Below, one piece after another: positions 33,688-43,261 of a stretch of 64,000 bases of DNA. The notes beneath the pieces are model-generated. The model was given only the letters and a program-made list of their open reading frames with translations, ran no database searches and had not been told where the DNA came from. The position numbers and the translations under genes are program-made. Position 1 is the first letter of the stretch; each line of letters starts with the position of its first letter. The stretch covers positions 120,798,937 to 120,862,936 of the forward strand of contig NC_134462.1 of the NCBI RefSeq assembly GCF_047948215.1, given 5' to 3'. This DNA comes from Lycorma delicatula (Eukaryota > Arthropoda > Insecta > Hemiptera > Fulgoridae).

Positions 33688-35119
33688 AATAAAATTTACA
33701 CAATCATGGTGTCATTAGCCATCTCATCAATAAATCTACAACGTCCATCACCCATCATCCCGCTTCGCTGAAAGTAATATTACCCGATTTTTTAAAACAT
33801 AAAATAAATTTAAAACTAATCAAAACTGTTAACCGAGTTAGTAAAAAACACATTTTCATTTTATTTCATCAGAGACTTGAGCAAACAGTCTTTTAAATTA
33901 GAGGCTTTTTGGATTTAAAATTGCCACCATTTAAATAAATTATTGATTCCGCGGCTTTTAACTAGGAAGAAACCGAATCATTTGGTGGATGGAATTCCAG
34001 CCACCAAATTATTTTACAATAAAACAGATTATTTCGCAGTTTTAATCTGCTTAATGTATAATAAATTTACACATTATTTTACAGTTTTAGTCGGCTCATT
34101 GTATAATAAATTTACAAAATAACAAATATGTTTTACAAGACGATGAGATTTTATTTATTTATCTATTTTACATTGTTTTCAGCCACTGTCTGTAATTTTT
34201 TTAAAATTACATTTGTAATTAAATTACTTTACATGTAAATTTAAATTACATTAATTTCTACATACCAGAAAGTACTAAATCTAATTGATTTTTATTAATT
34301 ACATATGTAGTGTTTACCCCATCGGAATTTGAGTCGATTAATTCTTTAGATTCTTTATTTTGAATCCAATTTCTAAATCGTTTCCCATATAGGCGATTCC
34401 TTATATACGAGCAATCGCTTTATTATTGTTAAAAATGTTAATATTTAAAATTATGTAATTGAAAAGTTTAAATACCAGAAATTACTAAATCTAATGGATT
34501 TTGTACCCTTTGGATTCACTTTATATAGGATATTTTGTTGTCTGGAATTCCAGCCGACTAATTTTTGTAAATAATAATCTCAATTAATTCTTGAATTGGT
34601 AATAATTTTAGTAAACGAGTTTATATGAATTGTTTTGGTCACTCGAATCTGCGGGAGCAAAATACTCTAACAATTTTGTATATTCTTTATTATACAATAA
34701 ATACCAGAAATTACTAAATCTTTTTTGAATCGATTGGCGTCAGTATCATCCGTCCAAGTCTACCCGTTCTCGAGATAAGCCCTTTTCACAACATTTTTTT
34801 TTAAATTGATGTTGAAATGAATTGAAAATGAGTTTTTACCACTCAGTTAACAGTTTTAATCACGTTTAAATTAATTTTGAAAAATCTGACATCAGTACTT
34901 TCAGCGAAAACAGAATGTTTTCTTCAATAATCGATTTCAATAAATTGATCCAGTATATATGTAACTTATTCAAATACATTAAAAACGATTACACCCGTAT
35001 ATGAGTAAATTATTCATTACATTAAAAAAGATTCTGCCGAATTTTAAAAATAGGATGTAACTCGAAAACGGTGCGTCCTAGCCCATTTTTAAAGCGATTT
35101 TGAATAGCTTTATTGAAAG

Positions 35120-35180
35120 CTACTCACGATTCTAGTGAGTAGAGACTAGTGCCAATCGATATGAATCGATTGGCACTAGT
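35120..35180. repeat. Two adjacent hairpins
   Basis: CTACTCAC (35,120-35,127) pairs with GTGAGTAG (35,135-35,142). Directly after it, ACTAGTGCCAATCGAT (35,145-35,160) pairs perfectly with 35,165-35,180 across a 4-nt loop. The second hairpin includes the start of module M1, so one arm is an inverted copy of it. Confidence 0.9.
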
Positions 35181-36190
35181 TTCATCCACCCAAGTCCAAG
35201 TCGTTACGAGTCGAGTCGAGTTACGCCCTTTTCACAGCAATTTATGAAATTGGTGCCGAAATGAATTGAAAATTGCTTAGTTAACAGTTTTAATCACTTT
35301 TAAATTAATTTAAAAATATCGGACATCATTACTTTCAGTGAAAGAAAAAATTAAATTTTCTACTTATTAAGGTTGTTTAATTACTTTACCGGTTAACGGC
35401 GAGTAAACCACTACATTTTCATATATTACGCGATTGTATTTGGTGTACCCTTTGGAGTCACTTTATATAGGATATTTAGTCGGCTCGAATAATAATTAAT
35501 TAATTCCTTTGTTTCTTTATTACGAAACCGATTTTTAAATTCTTTCCCATCATCTTTACATAATTTTGTTGCATTAAAACAACCCGTATTTGTCTCGATA
35601 ATTAGCTTAAAATGAACAAATATAGCATTTGAAAAATTGTGCTTTTTAAGTTTAAATAAAAAAGTTTAAGTTTAAATACCAGAAATTACTAAATCTAATG
35701 GATTTTGCACCCTTTGGATTCACTTTATATAGGATATTTTGTTGGTTGGAATTCCAGCCGACTAATTTTTCAATTAATTTTGTAGATCCTTTATTACGAA
35801 ATAAATACCAGAAATTAATAAATCTAGTGAATTTGCACTCTTTGAAACGATTTTATATGAATTATTTTGGTAATGAAGATCTTCACCACCAAATGAATTG
35901 AAAAAAAAACAAAAGAAACTAGTTTAAATGTATTGTGTATTTGCATCAATAAATGATTTTTAAAATATTAGAATAAATTCTAAGCATCAATATAACATGT
36001 AAATTCTACGTCATGGTATTTATGACCATTACAAAACTACATCATTGTAATAATATTCTATTATTTTCATCTACAAAGCAGAAATTACTATATCTAATGG
36101 ATTTGTACGCCTTGTCGCCTTGAATTCGAGGAGACTAATTTTTGTGAATAATAATTCAATAAATTGCAAAAAAAGTCTTCTATTTTCAAT

Positions 36191-37180
36191 AAATTGACAA
36201 GTTTAAATTTAACCAGAAGTAGAACACAGTTTTACAACCCCGATATTCTTTTTCGTATACCTATATTTTGTTACAATTTTTCACATTTTTTGTTTCAGTT
36301 ATGAGTTTATTAATGTTTGTTTTACCGTTAATTAATTCTTAATTACTGATTTAAATTAACAATTTGTGTTTAGTTAGAATTCTGTTCATTAGCGTAATAC
36401 ATTGCTTATATATAATTGTCTCTATTATATAATTGTACTTATTTTTTATATTAATAAATGATAATGTACGCTATGAAATATTTTATTTCTTACGCGTGAA
36501 TTAATTTACTTTTCCTCTTTACAAGAAGACTTACACTGTATCTCGTCTTTTTGTACGACTTAAATATTAAGGTGTAATATTAGTCGGATAATATTACACC
36601 CTGTTTCTGAACATCAGTGCACAACAACCCTACAATATTCTTATATGAATCCTTATGTAACATACATTAGCAAACTTATAATACTTACATAGATACCACG
36701 CTTTACTTAATTTTTTTTTTATTCTTACATAATACAATTTTAAAATTTGTTTTATATTTTTTAAATTATGTAATATTTTATTTTTCTTATTATTTTTAAT
36801 TATTCTTCCTATTACAGTTTTTTATCTAAACTTGAATTCAGTGTTATTGTTAGTATAACCGATATTTACCATAATATTCAGTAGATTCCAGTATTCTTAT
36901 AGCGAAGTAACAGATTTCTAATTACACACACCTACCCTTGGGAAGCTTTGTTTACTATATTTCTACACCGATATCAACATTTTTTACATAAAATACTAAA
37001 ATTTTTATAAGTCCATTCTATTTCTAGATATATACCGAGCCGATTTAACGATTTTTGTAATTTTAAAAAATTTTTATTGAACATATTTTTCAACGACATT
37101 TAAATAGCTGTTTTTCTCGAAAATCTTACGGAAAACCAACCTAATTCCATAACCGCTGAAGATTTTTTGGTTTGCTTGGC
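36191..37180. other. AT-rich stretch, no gene
   Basis: No coding frame, repeat or RNA gene recognised. Confidence 0.55.
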
Positions 37181-37217
37181 ATTTCTCCTGCCACCAACCC
37201 ATTCTGTCGCCCTAAAG

Positions 37218-37246
37218 CATAAGACCGAATGTCTTTCGGTCTTATG
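37218..37246. repeat. Perfect 12-bp-arm hairpin in presumed retroelement 3' region
   Basis: CATAAGACCGAA (37,218-37,229) pairs exactly with 37,235-37,246 across a 5-nt loop TGTCT. In some R1/R2-type elements the 3' UTR is structured for recognition by the reverse transcriptase; that role here is inference. Confidence 0.85.
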
Positions 37247-37759
37247 TCTGTGCCATAAACTGCTACTGAGCTTCGAACAGTTTAGCGACTAACATAGCTC
37301 CTAGAGCTTACCTAACAGCGTGAGCGGAGTAAGCGTGGTGCCATACAATAACGGCATACTTGTCCCAACCGCTCACTTTTCATATATTTGCTAAAATGGG
37401 TAGGTCCACCCCGTCAACTACTAAAAATATATAACATCCATAAATTAAAATTTATTTCGTCTAGACAGTAATTCGCTGCCTCCCCTAGGTCGCTGAATGC
37501 CAGCAAGTACCTGTCCACCATATTAAAGTGTTTGGAGGCTTAACTGTCTGCTGGTCAGCCATATATATCTCTAGCTTAGCTTCCCACGGCAATGCGGTAA
37601 GAGTCTTTCCCTTAAGCAAACTACGGATGTCGGTTGAACAATGCAATCGCATCTATGAATTCTCAAACTGTCATGCGACTCTGTCATTGTCAGCTGACAA
37701 GGCGACTTTGATTCGCAGATTGTGAGTGACCAATTTTTTCTTAAACCTCTAAGTTCCAG

Positions 37760-39200
37760 GGTACCAGGGTGACCCGGTCACTGCTCCCCCCCCCCTCCAT
37801 GAGCAGGGCAGTCAAATATCAGGTCTTCATTTGACTGGATCTCACCGCAGACGGACAGCTCATCAGCTGTCAGGCGAACCGAAACAGATATTGATTCAAG
37901 TTAACGGGGTTGGTGAGAACCCGGGCACCCGTTGCCCTTATAAACGAGCTCTAGGCATACCATCCCCCTAGATCCTGTAAACAAGGATCTTTTTTAGTCG
38001 TATTTTTTTTTATACAAGGATCTTCCCTTAGTCGTGGTGTTCCATTCCAGCGGCCATGCTTCCATCTCGAGGCGGTGCAGTCTCTTCCGCAGGCGGGAGA
38101 TGGGCAACGAAACGAAATTTAGGTCCGGTGCATTGTAATCACCATTCCGCTCTGGTACTGGCCCGACTCGTAACCGGATCTCAAATACCTCAGCCTCCCT
38201 GCTTCTTCGCAATCTTCACATGGCTGCCCGAACATTCACCACTAAATCGATTGGGATAGCCTTTCCCAATAAGGTAGTAGCCTTGTAGGAGGTTGTTTTA
38301 AAAACACCAGTGCATACAATTAAGGCTCTGTGCTGGGCACGCCTTAAATTTTGAAGAAATGCTCTATTCATATCCAACCTATGCGCCCAAACGCGTGTCG
38401 CGTAAGAGGTCATACTTTTGAAGACACCTCGGTACACCAAATATATTTGATGGCCCGACAACCCATAGTCTTTCCGAGCAATCATTGAGACGGCGTCCGC
38501 CGCTACTTCCCTAATATCGTTGCTAAACAGCAACTTTTCATAAAAAAAACACCTATGTACTTATGAACTTTAACTCGGTTGATTGCACAGCCTTTATATT
38601 TAATATCTAGGTTAACCTCGGCAAGAGCATTAAGATGCAATCTTCAGTGCCAACCCCTTTCGTGAAGCTTTAGAAAACAGTCCACCTCAATGCTTTCCCA
38701 AAGCCGTTCCACTACCAGCCATCCAAGCAACTTGCCGATTACCGACTAGAAGCTGATGGGTCGATAACTGCCGACCCCACTAGGATCCTTTCCTGGTTTT
38801 AAGAGCACCCTCACCAAAGCCACTTTCCAACAAGTCGGAAAGCAGCCCAAGCTTAGGCACCCCGAGAACAGACAGCCAAGCGGCTCTCTTATGACAGGCA
38901 GTAGAGTATAAAATATATCCGGGTCAAGTTGGTCAATCCCCGGTGCCTTTTTCAGTGACATTCGAGAAACCATTCGGTCTATATCAACGGAATCCACAGC
39001 CCGTACGCCAGGGAAGGGCATAGCCCCCGCCCTAACGCCGACCTCTGCTACACCCTCCGTAACATCTGAAAACAGAACATCCAGGAAAGCCTGGTAAGTG
39101 GCCGCAGATGATAAAGTGCATATGAACATATATGTGGAGCCCGTGACTTATTCTGGTCCCCTATCTTCATACCAAAATAATGCTGGTAGGCAGTCTTCAC
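37760..39200 (-). pseudogene. R1-like ORF2 (reverse transcriptase), palm deleted
   Basis: The frame 39,129-38,746 includes SLKKAPGIDQLDPDIFYTLL and SLGCFPTCWKVALVRVLLKP followed by GSYRPISF, the finger motifs before the palm. It continues past a stop as VIGKLLGWLVVERLWESIE (about 38,740-38,680), then jumps to ALAEVNLDIKYKGCAINRVK and HKYIGVFF (38,640-38,540), which lie beyond the palm. The frame 38,533-38,216 holds YRGVFKSMTSYATRVWAHR and RAQHRALIVCTG. The frame 38,212-37,994 ends LEMEAWPLEWNTTTKGRSLY. Near 37,870-37,790 comes ELSVCGEIQSNEDLIFDCPAH, the usual cysteine-rich tail. Stops and the missing palm make it dead. Confidence 0.85.
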
Positions 39201-39240
39201 AGAGGTGTCAGGTTGCGTTTCTGTGAAGAAAATGTTATTT

Positions 39241-40508
39241 CACCACAGGATGATAATGCAGCAAAATTTATTCACTGAATTTACACATTTTCGTGGGATT
39301 TTGATTTAACAAATTTTTCGTATTAAAAGCACTCGATAACCAGAAATTCTCCACTAATTGCAACACAAACAATATGTAACTCATAGTCACAGCAACAGTA
39401 ATAATGTTTATAGCCTACAAACAGCTGGAGAACGTTGTGTTTTGTCATTTAACAGGTGTAACAACTCGAAAAACAAAATTACCCCAAAACTGAAAATGTA
39501 GATCGGATAAAAAAATGGCATGTCATTGTATCTCCAAACCATTAGCGAATCGGTCATTTTTGTGGGGATTTTTTAATACAGCAGACAGAAATGCATAAGA
39601 ATAAGCTATTTTTGAGCTTGAAACATTTTCATTGTTGGGCAGTGTAGTTGTTCGGTAAATCCTTTATTAGACGATTTATCCAAAATTCAAAGATTTTCAA
39701 TCAGTATCCAAATAAGTAATTATCTAAATAAGTATTCAATATGTAACAAAAAAGAATACCAGCAGCATAATCACACCCAAACGGGTTCCTCGATGCAGAT
39801 ACAGTGCTATGTACGAAATGACAATTTACCCGCTGTTAATTAGAGAAAAAAATTCTGACCGTATTCTATCTGCTCAATTTTAACTGAAATCGCCTGACTA
39901 CCTTTAAGTGCAATCATTTGAACTCGCTTTGTTCCGGTTTTAGCATTTTAAATTTTTGATTAAATATTTTGATAAAGCCTGTCGATGGGAAAACCTATTG
40001 AGCTCAGAGGAATTCGAAAATTATTATTATCTTTGTATTTAAACAATTTTTTCCGTGAAAATGATATATGAGTTTCAGGTTTTGATCTCCAATATTTTAT
40101 TTTTTGTTGTTCCTGATTAATAAATTGTGAAATATTATTTTTCATTTAGATGGAATTTTATGAATGTTTTACGTTATTATATAGTTAGTTATTATATTTT
40201 ATCTAATTTCATTTTTCCGCGGGATGGATGTGTAAAGAAGCAGACAAATAAAAATAAATCCATGTTATAAGATTTAAATCGATATTTATTTATTTTTTAT
40301 TTTTTTAAACAATTCAGCGATCATAGAAAAGAGCCACTGGCAATGATACGGTCTGATAGTGATTTTATTTGTAGATAAAAAACTAACAGGGTATGGTAAA
40401 TTAAAATAAAAATGTATTAGAAATATTTATAATACCGGTTTTAATATTGTTAATTCGATATATGTAATTATCGAATATTTTTTGGAATGAATTGGATCTT
40501 TTATAAAA
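39241..40508. other. Unassigned stretch, no gene
   Basis: Moderately AT-rich. The antisense frame at 39,960-40,145 is K/N/I-rich and not convincing. No repeat is recognised. Confidence 0.5.
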
Positions 40509-40514
40509 ATGATA

Positions 40515-40536
40515 TTTTTTTTTGTTTCAGGTAAGT
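40515..40536 (+). promoter_or_regulatory. Candidate recursive (ratchet) splice site
   Basis: A nine-T run plus GTTT leads into CAG (40,528-40,530) followed immediately by GTAAGT (40,531-40,536). A strong 3' splice site fused to a perfect 5' splice site is the published consensus of Drosophila recursive splice sites, which split long introns through a zero-length exon. No other joined pair of this quality was noticed in the window. Use in vivo is inference; a one-off match in T-rich DNA is possible. Confidence 0.4.
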
Positions 40537-40742
40537 GCTGTTTAATGTGGATTAGTACAGTTTGGTCAGTGACGGAATTATGTTTATTAGTCTACTTTAT
40601 AATCATATATGTCAATAATAATAATAATAATAGTTATAATTTAATAAAAAGTAATTTAATAATTTCAATAATAGGTGCTTTTTTACATTTATCTGGTTTA
40701 TATGTTTTTATATATGCATTTATATGTTTTGGTATATTTTAA
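40531..40742 (+). CDS. Possible terminal exon encoding two membrane segments
   Basis: Alternative reading of the same acceptor: after CAG at 40,530 a frame stays open to TAA at 40,742. It encodes GKCCLMWISTVWSVTELCLL, a first hydrophobic segment ending in IIIYV, a six-asparagine linker, NLIKSN, then a second hydrophobic segment to the C-terminus (IIGAFLHLSGLYVFIYAFIC). The W, C and T content near the start is more protein-like than most frames here, but F/I/L/Y-rich peptides also arise by chance in AT-rich DNA. No upstream exon is identified and I do not recognise a family. Confidence 0.22.
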
Positions 40743-40770
40743 TATATTAATAATATTATCCTTTTTTATC

Positions 40771-41466
40771 CTATACCTTTACTTCGTACAAGGAAGTATT
40801 GTGACCGTGAAAAATTTCGGTTTTCAGATTTCAACGGAAATTTCACTTTGACCATACCTGAATCCATTTTGACTAGTTTCGGCGTGACGTCTGTACGTAT
40901 GTATCTCGTACAACTCAAAAATAATTAGCCGTAGGATGTTGAAATTTTGGATTTAGGGCTGTTACAACTGTCCTAAATCCAAAAGTCTAGTTGTGCACCT
41001 TCCCTTTTGATTGCGATCGACTGAACCAAAGGTGTCCAAAATAGCCCAAAATCCAAAAAAATTTGGATTTTGGACTTTTTCCTAACTGCAGTAATTAGCC
41101 CTCTCTGAGAGCTTTTCAATGATGTATCATAAGCGGTACTTATTTTATGCCAAAGTTATAGGCAAATTAAATTTTAATTAATGAAATTTTGATCAAGGGA
41201 AAGGCACATCGGTTCGAATTAAATCCCTTTTTTAACGTTTTTTTTTAATTTTACATATGTTGATTTATTAATAATTATTAACCTATGATTTTAAAAGCAT
41301 TTTTTACGATAAATAATAATTCAATAATTTACTAACAATAAAAAAAATATCAAAAGTTATTAATGAAATAAAATTTTATGTGCATTTCATTTAAAAAAAA
41401 AAAAAATGTGTATATGTAAATTAATAGGCGTACAAGGAAGTCATGTGTTCACAACAAATTTTTTCT
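40771..41466 (+). repeat. Repeat family F, copy F3 (most complete)
   Basis: Begins ACCTTTACTTCGTACAAGG and carries, in order, GTGACCGTGAAAAATTTCGG, GTTTCGGCGTGACGTCTGTACG, ACTCAAAAATAATTAGCCGTAGG, the 12-bp hairpin CCAAAATCCAAA (41,046-41,057) / 41,062-41,073, a B-box-like GGTTCGAATT (41,211-41,220), a low-complexity tail, and GTATATGTAAATTAATAGGCG near the end. Start and end both contain GTACAAGGAAGT. Confidence 0.88.
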
Positions 41467-42690
41467 ACATGAAAATCGAATTACAAAATAGCAGAGAATC
41501 GTGCTTATTTAAAAATAAACAGGAATACCACCTATGCCTACATAGTAGAGTTGTTCTTAATGTACGTATGAATTCATAGATTCTTTTATTTTGTTGTTAC
41601 GGATATTTAGAATAGTAAAGCTTTAAGGAGTAACTTTTAAAATTAAAAAGATGAAGAAGAATAAGTTTAAGTAGTTTAAATAAAGACGGCTTTTATTCAA
41701 GAAATACGTACGCATCCATTTATAATGTGAGAAAAATTTCTGTTAAGTGGAGTCTTTATGTTTGAAGGCGATCTATAGATTATTATTATTATTATTAATA
41801 TTTTGTGAAGTCAAGCATAATGGGCGTTAGCGATCTTGTAGAGCCTAATACAAAAGGAATTTAGAGTTCGCAGTGTACAAACAACTTGTTGGCATAATAA
41901 AGAGTCGACCGCCCCTTGCTTAGAGTAGGTCTTATGAATGACTCTTTGGAAGTCAGGCCTACAAGCTTAATATCTTCCTTCATGTTGAACTTTTTGGTCG
42001 GTTCCAACACTCGTGTTATATTGTTAATCCATTTTCAGTTTGAAATGCGTAGATGAAGTTTTAATATTTATTAAAGAATTAAATTTAGAGTTTTAAAATT
42101 ATTAAAAGTAAATTATAAGTTAATGACGTAAAACTTAATTTTATTATTAATAATAATAATAATAATAATAAATCCAACTTTCTTTACTCTAAAATTATAT
42201 GAAATGATCATTTTTTTGTAATCAGAAAGCGATGATTTAAAAAAAAATATTACTTTAAAATAAAGTATTTGATTTTTTTAAATTACTGTAATTTCAACAA
42301 AAAAATATTTAATATTACCTACATTTTTACCAACCGACAAGGATTAAAGCTTTTTAAGGATGTGATATAAAATAAGAGATATATTAAAAAATTAGTTAAA
42401 ATAATGAACCTGAAAAGCAAAATTTGTGTTGACGAATCAAGAAAAAAACAAATCTTTTTTTCTGATCAGCACATAATACGTTTTATAAGTTACCTAAGGC
42501 ATGAGTAGATACACTACTTCACGGATAAAAAGGGAACTGTTCCATCATTTGCCTGGATGGATCAAGGGAAATTGCGATAAAGCTTTAATCAGAAGTGATG
42601 ATCACTGTATTCAGTCACCTTCACTGAACACACAGTAATTGTAAACTAAAATAATTATTTAAAAAAAAATGGAACCGACATTAAAACCGT
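41467..42690. other. Mostly AT-rich stretch with (AAT)n
   Basis: (TTA)n near 41,779 and (AAT)n at about 42,149-42,171. Positions 41,810-42,010 are GC-richer but no product is recognised on either strand. Confidence 0.5.
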
Positions 42691-43100
42691 AAGACGTCTG
42701 GAGACTCAGTGACGATAGATATCCTCTCCCTGCGGCCATCATTTGGGAATACAATAATGGCGACGGTGGCGGTTTCGCCTTGCTCGCGGATAAATTGCCG
42801 AAGGACGGCCGCATCCGCGTTGGATAGGTATCTTGCCGGGTTTCAAGGAGTTCAGCTGAGGAGCCTTGCTATAGATGTTGGGGAATTGGGCACCGAGCTG
42901 GGTCCTGCGGCGGTCCCGATAGGCAAGGACATTGCTTATCCTTGCGGATTGCGGGGTATCTACGTAAGGATTGCCCAACGAAGGCAAAATGTACCCTTTG
43001 TAATTCTCAAGGGCGTTCTCTTGGGGGACGCGGCTGCAGGACCAAGACCAAATAATAAGGTGCTTTTCGTGTATTTTGGGGAAGACCGGGTTGGGACAGC
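42690..43100 (+). pseudogene. R1-like non-LTR ORF1 (gag) with zinc knuckles, broken
   Basis: Reading across two frames reveals a retroelement gag end. The frame from 42,709 starts with SLRPSFGNTIMATVAVS. A frameshift near 42,775 leads to ALLADKLPKDGRIRVG, a TAG where tryptophan is expected, and VSCRV. Then CYRCWGIGHRAGSC (from 42,867) is a perfect CX2CX4HX4C knuckle. The second knuckle keeps the 14-residue spacing but has lost its second Cys and its His (Leu and Tyr instead), ending KDC. A third, partial Cys pair KCTLCNSQGR follows before a stop near 43,055. The 131-codon frame at 42,709-43,104 is not the true gene. The GC-rich flank (43,100-43,260) may hold the ORF1/ORF2 junction, but I recognise nothing there. 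Confidence 0.83.
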
Positions 43101-43261
43101 CTAGTCCTGGAGAGTGGGCCGTTTAGGTAGGTGTCCCGCTCCCGGTGATGGACAGGGACTCCCTTAGTGTTTCGATCGAACTTCGATGAGGGGGGACCGT
43201 TGTTCCGGAGGGGGATCCCTGGTAGGGGGATTTCTAAGAGTCCTCTCATTAGAGACATGGC

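Larger units (their letters stand above)
33110..36190. repeat. Mosaic of locally duplicated modules
   Basis: Two module types recur. Module M1 (CGATTGGCACTAGCTTCAT..., TTCTCGAGATA, CAGTTAACAGTTTTAATCAC, ATCATTACTTTCAGCGAAAG) is at 33,188-33,480, 34,726-34,910 and 35,162-35,460. Module M2 (ACCAGAAATTACTAAATC..., CTTTATATAGGATATTTTG, GGAATTCCAGCCGAC) is whole at 34,472-34,565 and 35,676-35,768 and partial at 34,263, 34,700, 35,446, 35,806 and 36,075. M1 copies 1 and 3 include the 3' end of the 96-codon frame listed next, so part of a coding sequence is duplicated. Repeated partial insertion or unequal exchange would explain this. Confidence 0.75.
37180..39240 (-). mobile_element. R1-like non-LTR retrotransposon, internally deleted
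   Basis: GC-rich block on the minus strand carrying ORF2 pieces in order: upstream linker and reverse-transcriptase fingers (39,240-38,690), thumb and connection (38,650-38,216), C-terminal domain (38,212-37,994) and a cysteine-rich tail (about 37,870-37,780). The palm with its catalytic box is missing. The presumed 3' region (37,180-37,700) holds a perfect hairpin at 37,218-37,246. No rDNA flanks it, so it is not a canonical 28S insertion. Boundaries are approximate. Confidence 0.8.

Noticed and set aside
33110..36190. Repeated modules considered as a CRISPR-like array
   Set aside because: Units are long, diverged, unevenly spaced and partly coding, in a eukaryotic context.
37994..38259. 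Plus-strand ORF 38,056-38,259 as a gene
   Set aside because: It is antisense to the R1-like C-terminal domain, which has matching motifs on the minus strand.
42520..42640. Similarity of TGGATCAAGG...GCGATAA-type phrases to 62,620-62,690
   Set aside because: Only a short block matches and the flanks do not; it may be chance or a very old repeat.
42709..43104. 131-codon ORF as an intact novel gene, and antisense ORFs at 42,739 and 43,007
   Set aside because: Zinc-knuckle homology lies in a different plus-strand frame; this ORF matches only at its first few residues, so it is a frameshifted gag relic.
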